From: JBFKMV01 sp041629655
Lineage (GTDB): Bacteria; Acidobacteriota; Polarisedimenticolia; Polarisedimenticolales; Polarisedimenticolaceae
Length of the DNA: 21,584 bases
Assembly: GCA_041629655.1 (NCBI GenBank)
Contig: JBFKMV010000069.1
Location: 1 to 21,584 of the forward strand
Direction: 5' to 3'
The notes under the pieces are model-generated. The model was not told the origin of the DNA and ran no database searches. It saw only the letters and a list, made by a program, of their open reading frames with translations. Shown piece by piece: positions 16,323-21,584 of this stretch; within the stretch, counting starts at the first letter, position 1; each line of letters starts with the position of its first letter. Both the position numbers and the translations under genes were made by a program.

Positions 16323-18136
16323 AGCGCGCGCTCCAGCCGCTCCACGAGCTCCGCGGCCTGGTCGAGCGTCTCGCGCCGGCGCTCGGCCTGGCCGGCGGCG
16401 GGGACGAAACGCGCGAAGTCGCAATTCTCGAGACAGTTCCGGAAGCTCCGTGCCAGCTCCGCGTCGACCTGCCGCGATGCCAGCAGCTCGTCCAGCTTGT
16501 CGTAGGTCAGTCCGGCGGCGGGGCGGTCGAACCGGTCGGCCGCGTACTCGACCAGCGTGCGTGCCACCTGCTCGTGGAACGTCCCGCTGTCGACCTGCGA
16601 CAGACGCCGGCGGGCCGCCGCGAGCCGCTTGCGCGCCCGGGCGCGGGCCTTGCGCGAACGGGCCAGCCCGCGGTTGCTCTGGAGCCGCGCCTGACGCCGG
16701 CCGGCCAGGATCACCAGCGGCAGCAGCAGCAGCGGCAGCACGAGCAGGAAGCGGAACAGGCCCTGCTGATGGATCCGCGGGCTGCCTTCGGCCAGCGGTC
16801 CGCGGCGGGTCTTGATGAACGCGATGTCGCGCCGCTCCAGACGCACGTCGCCCCGCGTCTCGGCGATGGCCGAGGCGCCCGCCGCCCCGCGCTTGACCAC
16901 CAGCGTCAACGGGTCGCTGCTCGCCACGCGGTACCGCCCGTCCGCGGTGTCGAAATACGCGAACCGGATCTCGGGCAGGGTCAGCTCGCCGGCCGCCAGC
17001 GGGACGAGCACCCACTCCCAGGTCTTCTTCGACAGCATCTTGCCGCCGCGCGCGCGCTGCGACTCGGTGGCCTTGGGCGGGAAGATCCGGAGGTCCGGCG
17101 GCGCGGCGAGCTCCGGCGCCTTGACCGGCTTGAGGAAACCGTTGCCCTCGATGGTCACCCGCAACGCGACCCCCTCGTCCACCGCGACCTCGCGGCGGTC
17201 GAGCTCGACGTTCATGCTGAACGTTCCCACCGCCCCGCCGAAGCCCCCGGGGACGTTCGCCGTCGGCAGCGGACGGACCCGGAGCCCTAGCGGCTCCGTC
17301 TTGCGGATGATCGTGCGCGTGCGGCCGAACGAGAAGAAGTCGAAGAAGTCGTCGCGGGCCCCCGAGGCGCGGACCTCGAGCTGCAGCACGAACGGGTCGA
17401 TGGTGTACTCGCCGGGGCTCTGCGGCACGAGCAGCTTGCGTTCCAGCGGATAGACCACGTAGCGGCGGCCGCCCAGCGTGGCGCGGTAGCTCTCGGCGTC
17501 CGGGTCGACCTCGTCCGTCTCGACCCAGAACTTCGGAAACGACGGCACCTCCCGCCAGTCCGGGCTGGCCACGCGGGCGCCCGTGTACAGCTCGACGGAC
17601 AACGGCACGGGCTCGCCGACCCAGACCTCCTCCGTCCCGAGCCGTGCGCGCAGCACGACGTCCGCTCCATCGCCCGCACCCTCGCCCGGCGCGCCCGGAG
17701 CGCCCGGAGCGGCGCCGGACCCCGCGGCGGCCGGGGCGACCTCGAAGCGCAGCGGCTCGGTCCGCAGCACCGTCGCGCCCAGCGGTACCTCGATCGACGG
17801 GATCTCCGCGGCGCCGGGCCCCTCGGCCAGCAGCGTCCAGGTCAGGCTGACCAGCCGGCGCGTGGTGCGGAAGTCGGAACGCACCTGCGTCGAGGTGCTC
17901 GGGCCGCCGATCAGCTTCAGGTTGACCAGCTTCGGGAGCCGGACCGCTGGCGGCCGGTCGGTGCCCTCGATGGTCACGGTCAGCCGGATCGGATCGATCT
18001 CGGTGATCCCCGACCGCGGCTGGAGCGAGACCTCCACGCGCGGCTGTTGCTGCGCCGCGACGCCGGGCGCGAGCAACGCCAGCGCGAGCACCCAGCGCAG
18101 GCGAATAGCGGGCGGCCGGATGCCGCGGGTGCTCAC
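16319..18136 (-). CDS. batD: BatD family protein
   Basis: 605 residues from a GTG that overlaps the batC stop as GTGA. Signal peptide at 1-28 (RWVLALALLAPGVAAQ). The large periplasmic part consists of beta-rich repeats, with IDPIRLTVTIEG at 47-58, VGEPVPLSVELYTG at 173-186 and VDEGVALRVTIEGNG at 319-333. These are the Ig-like repeats of BatD. A Gly/Ala/Pro linker (136-158, GAPGAPGEGAGDGA) separates the first two. One membrane helix is at 461-479. The cytoplasmic C-terminus (480-605) has a basic stretch, then a helical domain with FHEQVARTLVEYAADRF and LENCDFARF. Role is unknown beyond its membership in the VWA-containing complex. The linker contains a short tandem repeat, and the C-terminal helical domain resembles that of the gene at 20919. 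Confidence 0.88.
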   Translation of the reverse strand: MSTRGIRPPAIRLRWVLALALLAPGVAAQQQPRVEVSLQPRSGITEIDPIRLTVTIEGTDRPPAVRLPKLVNLKLIGGPSTSTQVRSDFRTTRRLVSLTWTLLAEGPGAAEIPSIEVPLGATVLRTEPLRFEVAPAAAGSGAAPGAPGAPGEGAGDGADVVLRARLGTEEVWVGEPVPLSVELYTGARVASPDWREVPSFPKFWVETDEVDPDAESYRATLGGRRYVVYPLERKLLVPQSPGEYTIDPFVLQLEVRASGARDDFFDFFSFGRTRTIIRKTEPLGLRVRPLPTANVPGGFGGAVGTFSMNVELDRREVAVDEGVALRVTIEGNGFLKPVKAPELAAPPDLRIFPPKATESQRARGGKMLSKKTWEWVLVPLAAGELTLPEIRFAYFDTADGRYRVASSDPLTLVVKRGAAGASAIAETRGDVRLERRDIAFIKTRRGPLAEGSPRIHQQGLFRFLLVLPLLLLPLVILAGRRQARLQSNRGLARSRKARARARKRLAAARRRLSQVDSGTFHEQVARTLVEYAADRFDRPAAGLTYDKLDELLASRQVDAELARSFRNCLENCDFARFVPAAGQAERRRETLDQAAELVERLERAL

Positions 18137-18882
18137 CAGTCCTCCTCGGTTCCGGCAGCGCGGGCCGGCGCGCGACGCCGCGCCTGCTCGCGGAGGTTCT
18201 CCTGCTCCTGGGCCGCCAGCGTGTCCAGCAGGCGCTGCGCCTCCTCGGGCGTCAGCTCGCCGGGCTGGCCGGGCTGCTCCCCGGCTTCGGGCTGCGGCGG
18301 CGGATCCTGCGCCGGTTGCTGCTCGGGGCTCTGCTGACCCGAGTCCTGCTGTTGTTGTTGCTGCTGCTGCTGTTGGTCCTGTTGTTGCTGTTGATCCTGC
18401 TGTTGCTGCTGGTCCTGCCCTGCCGACGGATCCTGCTGTTGTTGTTGCTGTTGTTGCTGCTGCTTGTCCAGCTCGCGCAGCGCCAGCTCGAGATTGCGCT
18501 TCGCGTCGAGGTCGTCGGGGTCCCACTCCAGCGCGCTCTGGTACTGCCGGGCCGCGTCCTGGTACCGCTGCTGCCGGAACAGCGCGTTGCCGAGGTTGAA
18601 CGCCGTCCGCCCGGCCAGCTCGGGGGGCGCCGCGCCCAGCGCCCGGGTGTACGCCTCCTCGGCCCCCACCCAGTCCTCCTGGCGGTACAGCACGTTGCCG
18701 ATGTCGTAGAACAGCGCGGGCGACTCGGGCGCGTGGACCTGGGCCTCGGTGTAGCTGCCGAGCGCCTCCTCGTAGCGCTCCTCGCCGAACAGCCGGTTGC
18801 CCTTTTCGGTCAGCCGGTGGGCCGGTCCGCCGAACGGCGCCAGCAGGCCCGCCAGCAACAGTGCCGCGATGGCCGTTCTCAC
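18133..18882 (-). CDS. batC: BatC-like TPR protein with polyglutamine linker
   Basis: 249 residues from a GTG that overlaps the batB stop as GTGA. Hydrophobic signal peptide at about 1-20. TPR repeats cover about 23-130, with LFYDIGNVLYRQEDWVGAEE and TAFNLGNALFRQQRYQDAAR as clear units. A low-complexity stretch follows: residues 141-179 contain 31 glutamines, interrupted by aspartates and one PSAG. A proline-rich segment and a charged helix (209-238, TPEEAQRLLDTLAAQEQENL) end the protein. TPRs in Bat operons are thought to assemble the periplasmic complex. Poly-Q or charged tails have been seen in other TPR proteins of this kind, but this one is long. Its exact partner is unknown. Confidence 0.84.
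   Translation of the reverse strand: MRTAIAALLLAGLLAPFGGPAHRLTEKGNRLFGEERYEEALGSYTEAQVHAPESPALFYDIGNVLYRQEDWVGAEEAYTRALGAAPPELAGRTAFNLGNALFRQQRYQDAARQYQSALEWDPDDLDAKRNLELALRELDKQQQQQQQQQQDPSAGQDQQQQQDQQQQQDQQQQQQQQQQDSGQQSPEQQPAQDPPPQPEAGEQPGQPGELTPEEAQRLLDTLAAQEQENLREQARRRAPARAAGTEEDW
18346..18462 (-). repeat. CAG/CAA trinucleotide tract coding polyglutamine in batC
   Basis: The tract codes 39 residues, 31 of them Gln, by 18 CAG and 13 CAA codons. GAC or GAT codons break it into blocks of 10, 1, 5, 5 and 10 Gln. Codon mixing means it is not a pure microsatellite, but block duplication of Q5-D units is visible (residues 158-169). The frequent CAA is unlike the surrounding codon use, where Gln seems mostly CAG. 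Confidence 0.9.
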
Positions 18883-19928
18883 GCCCGTGCTCCCGCCCGG
18901 CGGGGCTGCGCCCGCCGGCGCACCCGGTCGCCGAGCCACGTCTCCGCCAGCAACGCGATCACCGCCACGGCAAGCGGAATCTGGAACCGCTCCTCGTAGC
19001 GCCGGCGCAGGGTCGTGCCCAGCTCGCTCTGGTCCATGCCCGCCAGCGCACGGGCGATCTCGTCGATCTCGGCGCCCGCCGGGGTGGTCCTGTAATAGCG
19101 CCCCCCGGTCTCCAGCGCCAGCCGGCGCAGCACCGTCTCGTCGAGACGCGAGGTGACCACGCGCTCCTCGCGGTCCTTCTTGTAGCCGCGCAGCGACCCC
19201 GCGGCATCCCGCAACGGGATCGGACCGCCGCGTGCCGTTCCGCAACCGACGGTGTACACCGCGATCCCGCGCCGCTCCAGCTCGCCCAGCAGCTCTTCCA
19301 CGCCTCCCCCGTGGTCCTCGCCGTCGGTGAACAGCACGATCGCCCGGCTCCGCTCGTCGTCCTCGCCGGGGCGATCCCCGAACGCCTGCATCGCCAGCCG
19401 CAGGGCGGACGCCAGCGATGTGCCCGGCACCGGCACGGTCTCGACGTCGAAGGCTTCCAGGAACAGCCGCACCGCCGCGTGGTCCACGGTCAGCGGCGAG
19501 CTGAGCGTGGCCTGCCCGGCGAACGTGATCAGGCCGACGCGATCACCGGCCAACCGCTCCAGCAGCGAGCCGATCCCGAGACGCGCCTGGCCGAGGCGAC
19601 TCGGCGCGACGTCCTCGGTCGCCATGCTGAGCGAGGTGTCCAGCAGCACCACCACGTCGATGCCCCGCCGCTGGATCGGCTCCATCCGGGCGCCCCACTG
19701 CGGACGTGCCAGGGCCACGATGCTCGCCCCCAGCGCGAGTCCCAGCAGCAGCAGCTTGGCCGCGCGCCGATGCCGGCCGACCTCGCCGGTGAACCGACCC
19801 ACGTGGTCGGGCCCGCCGGCGAACCGGGCCAGCAGCCGGCGCCGCCGGGCGTGGGCCAGCCAGCCCACGCCGATCCCGAGCGGGATCACCGACAACAGCC
19901 ACAGCAGCTGGGGCTCGACGAACCGCAT
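18879..19928 (-). CDS. batB: BatB-like membrane protein with VWA domain
   Basis: 349 residues. Two N-terminal hydrophobic helices (about 7-24 and 57-74) lead to a von Willebrand A domain at 88-300. A final helix at about 316-332 precedes a basic tail. The MIDAS metal site is complete: DTSLS with Asp97, Ser99 and Ser101, Thr170 in GTS, and Asp202 in FTDGED. N-terminal membrane anchoring and a VWA facing the periplasm are the Bat pattern. It shares its overall plan with batA next door, so the two probably arose by duplication and may form a heteromer. The ATG follows the batA stop by one base, with AGGA nine bases upstream. Confidence 0.88.
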   Translation of the reverse strand: MRFVEPQLLWLLSVIPLGIGVGWLAHARRRRLLARFAGGPDHVGRFTGEVGRHRRAAKLLLLGLALGASIVALARPQWGARMEPIQRRGIDVVVLLDTSLSMATEDVAPSRLGQARLGIGSLLERLAGDRVGLITFAGQATLSSPLTVDHAAVRLFLEAFDVETVPVPGTSLASALRLAMQAFGDRPGEDDERSRAIVLFTDGEDHGGGVEELLGELERRGIAVYTVGCGTARGGPIPLRDAAGSLRGYKKDREERVVTSRLDETVLRRLALETGGRYYRTTPAGAEIDEIARALAGMDQSELGTTLRRRYEERFQIPLAVAVIALLAETWLGDRVRRRAQPRRAGARA

Positions 19929-19929
19929 C

Positions 19930-20922
19930 TCAGGGAATCCTGCGCAGCCGCGTGGCGCCGGCCAGCCGCTCCAGCGCGAGCAGCAGCAACGCCGGTCCCA
20001 GCAGCAGCGGGAACAGCTCGGTGTACAGCACCCGCACGCGGCTCTCGATCTCGGTCTTCTCCATCGAGTCGATGATCTCGAACACCTGGCGCAGGCTCTC
20101 CGGGTCGGTGGCCCGGAAGTACTCGCCGCCGGTGGCCGACGCGATGCTGCGCAACAGCTCCTCGTCGATGTCGGCGGGGATGCGGACGTACTGCCGCCCG
20201 AGCGGCCCGTCGACCGGGTACGGCGCCTCGCCCTCGGTGCCGACCCCGATCGCGTAGACCTTGAGGCCCAGCGCGCGCGCAGCCTCGGCCGCCGCCTCCG
20301 GGCCGAGCTGTCCGGCGTTGTTGCGCCCGTCGGTGACCAGCACCACCACGCGGCTCTTGGCCTCGGAGGAGCGCAGACGATTCACCGCGGTGGCGAGTCC
20401 CATTCCGATCGCCGTGCCGTTGTCGTCGGGGAACGTGATCTCCACCGACTCCAGGAACTGCACGAACATCTCGTGGTCCAGCGTCAACGGGCAGCGCGTC
20501 GCGGCCAGGCCGCCGAAGACGACCAGCCCGATCCGGTCGTGGGGCCGCCCGGCGACGAACTCGGCCACCGTGCGCTTGGCCACCTCCAGCCGGTTCTTGG
20601 GCCGGAAATCCTCGGCCAGCATCGAGCGCGAGTTGTCCAGCGCCACCACGATGTCGACGCCCTCGGTGGTCACCGTCTCCAGCCGTGAACCGGCCTGGGG
20701 GCGCGCCAGCGCCGCCACCAGCAGCAGCAACACCGCCGCCCGCGCCGCCGGGAGCAGCCGGTCGACCGCGATCCACGGGCTGCGCAGCGTGAGGCGTGCC
20801 GCCGCGCCGGGCAGCGGCAGCCGTGCGTCGCCGCGAGTGCGGCGGCGCGCCATCCACCACGCGGCCGCGATCGCGACCGGTGCCAGCGCGAGCATCCACG
20901 GCGTGGCGAAGCGGAAGATCAT
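19930..20922 (-). CDS. batA: BatA-like membrane protein with VWA domain
   Basis: 330 residues with two helices near 9-26 and 59-75, a VWA domain at 88-295 and a C-terminal helix at about 300-318. The MIDAS is intact: DNSRS with Asp96, Ser98 and Ser100, Thr170 in GTA, and Asp198 in VTDGRN. DDNGTAIGMGLATA (166-179) and RSSEAKSRVVVLVTDG are typical of the BatA subgroup, so this is assigned as BatA and its neighbour as BatB. The ATG overlaps the upstream stop as ATGA. Such proteins are thought to bind partners through a metal in a MoxR-ATPase-dependent way. Function in stress or envelope assembly is inferred from the family only. Confidence 0.9.
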   Translation of the reverse strand: MIFRFATPWMLALAPVAIAAAWWMARRRTRGDARLPLPGAAARLTLRSPWIAVDRLLPAARAAVLLLLVAALARPQAGSRLETVTTEGVDIVVALDNSRSMLAEDFRPKNRLEVAKRTVAEFVAGRPHDRIGLVVFGGLAATRCPLTLDHEMFVQFLESVEITFPDDNGTAIGMGLATAVNRLRSSEAKSRVVVLVTDGRNNAGQLGPEAAAEAARALGLKVYAIGVGTEGEAPYPVDGPLGRQYVRIPADIDEELLRSIASATGGEYFRATDPESLRQVFEIIDSMEKTEIESRVRVLYTELFPLLLGPALLLLALERLAGATRLRRIP

Positions 20923-21584
20923 GCCGCCCCCCGGTCGGCGTCGACGCTCGTCCGTTCCGCGGCCGGTCGGGTCGCGTCGACGATCCGGTAGGCCTCCTCG
21001 ACCACGGCGCGGCAGGCCGCGGGCTCCGGGCGCTCTCCGGCGAACTTGACCCGGTCGCAGCGCTCGAGCAGGCCGCGCACCTCGCCCAGCGGCCCGCGCG
21101 GCGCGCCGGCCTGGCGCAGCATCGCCGGGACCTCGGAGGTGGTGTGCTCCATCAAGTCGACCCGGTAGCGGCCGCCGAGATAGCGTTTGAGGATCCACGA
21201 CAGCTCGGCGTGGAACTCCGCCACGTGCCCCTGCTCGGCAAGCCTGCGCTCCAGCAACCGTTGCAGCTCGCCGTAGACCCAGACGTGGGGCGGCACGCGG
21301 TGGAACGGGTCCGTCGGCACGGCCCGCGCGGCCAGGCGGTCGCCGTAGCGGCGGATCAGCCACCACGCGACCAGCGAGCCGACCAGCAGCACCAGCAGCA
21401 CGATCCCCGCCGTGCGGAGCGCCCGGTAGTCCGGCTCGATCGTCGCCGGGGGCTTGAGGTCCGCCAGCTCCAGCGGTGCTTCGGCGGTGTCGCCGGGCAG
21501 CACGCTGCGGATCGTCACGGCCAGCGGCTCGCTCGGTGCGACCCGGGCTTGACCGGCCGGCTCCAGCTTGACGCCGATCCCCGG
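20919..21584 (-). CDS. DUF4381-like membrane protein (5' end cut off)
   Basis: 221 residues are visible and the frame is open to the right edge, so the true start is outside the window. An internal GTG at 21518 is not convincing as a start because coding sequence continues before it (GVKLEPAG, SEPLAVTI). Order: a beta-rich stretch ending EAPLELADLKPP, a membrane helix near visible residues 57-76 (TAGIVLLVLLVGSLVAWWLI), then a helical cytoplasmic domain with FHAELSWILKRYL and LLERCDRVKFAGERP. This is the layout of the protein that sits between DUF58 and batA in MoxR operons, often annotated DUF4381. Its C-terminal part resembles that of batD. Family name is tentative. Confidence 0.7.
   Translation of the reverse strand, partial: PGIGVKLEPAGQARVAPSEPLAVTIRSVLPGDTAEAPLELADLKPPATIEPDYRALRTAGIVLLVLLVGSLVAWWLIRRYGDRLAARAVPTDPFHRVPPHVWVYGELQRLLERRLAEQGHVAEFHAELSWILKRYLGGRYRVDLMEHTTSEVPAMLRQAGAPRGPLGEVRGLLERCDRVKFAGERPEPAACRAVVEEAYRIVDATRPAAERTSVDADRGAA

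Noticed and set aside
17680..17730. Tandem repeat with a separate function within batD
   Set aside because: It is a short GCGCCCGGA duplication that codes a Gly/Ala/Pro linker between two beta domains; coding composition explains it.

Overview
This is a high-GC (visibly about 70%), very densely coded bacterial chromosome segment with no rRNA, tRNA, mobile element or CRISPR array that I can see. The cell envelope is that of a diderm: LptE (LPS assembly), Lnt (lipoprotein N-acylation), a lipobox protein and several signal peptides. The gene order ribH-nusB-leuS-lptE-holA, a methylmalonyl-CoA epimerase and a complete Bat cluster fit a deltaproteobacterial (Myxococcota/Desulfobacterota-like) or Acidobacteriota genome. 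I cannot place it further from sequence alone.

Layout, minus strand unless stated. (A) 8780 down to 1 is a housekeeping operon read right to left: ribH, nusB, leuS, lptE, holA, guaA, lnt, and a DAK2-domain (FakA-like) gene cut by the left edge. A near-consensus sigma70-type promoter lies just upstream of ribH at 8847-8875. From leuS to the DAK2 gene every junction is a stop/start overlap (ATGA, TGATG or GTGA). (B) 11683 to 8883 is a two-gene unit: a secreted, cysteine-less relative of the YyaL/DUF255 thioredoxin-fold family, followed by mtnP (5'-methylthioadenosine phosphorylase). Its near-perfect promoter is at 11731-11759. (C) Divergent to that, on the plus strand, 11850-13553 encodes a membrane-anchored GAF-GGDEF diguanylate cyclase. 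(D) Convergent to the cyclase, 13567-14316 encodes a methylmalonyl-CoA epimerase fused to an extra C-terminal domain, with its own probable promoter at 14352-14380. (E) 21584 down to 14392 is a Bat (MoxR-associated) operon: a DUF4381-like membrane protein cut by the right edge, batA, batB, batC (TPR plus polyglutamine), batD, batE, and then hemW joined to the end by a TGATG overlap.

How the genes work together: cluster A couples flavin synthesis, antitermination, leucyl-tRNA charging, replication (clamp loader delta), GMP synthesis and outer-membrane or lipoprotein maturation in one transcript. Cluster E is a membrane/periplasm complex built on two MIDAS-containing VWA proteins. Its MoxR ATPase and DUF58 partner should lie just off the right edge. 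The points most worth checking are the active-site-less secreted YyaL relative paired with mtnP, the epimerase fusion, the shared C-terminal helical domain in two Bat-operon proteins, the polyglutamine linker in BatC and the lnt-DAK2 pairing.
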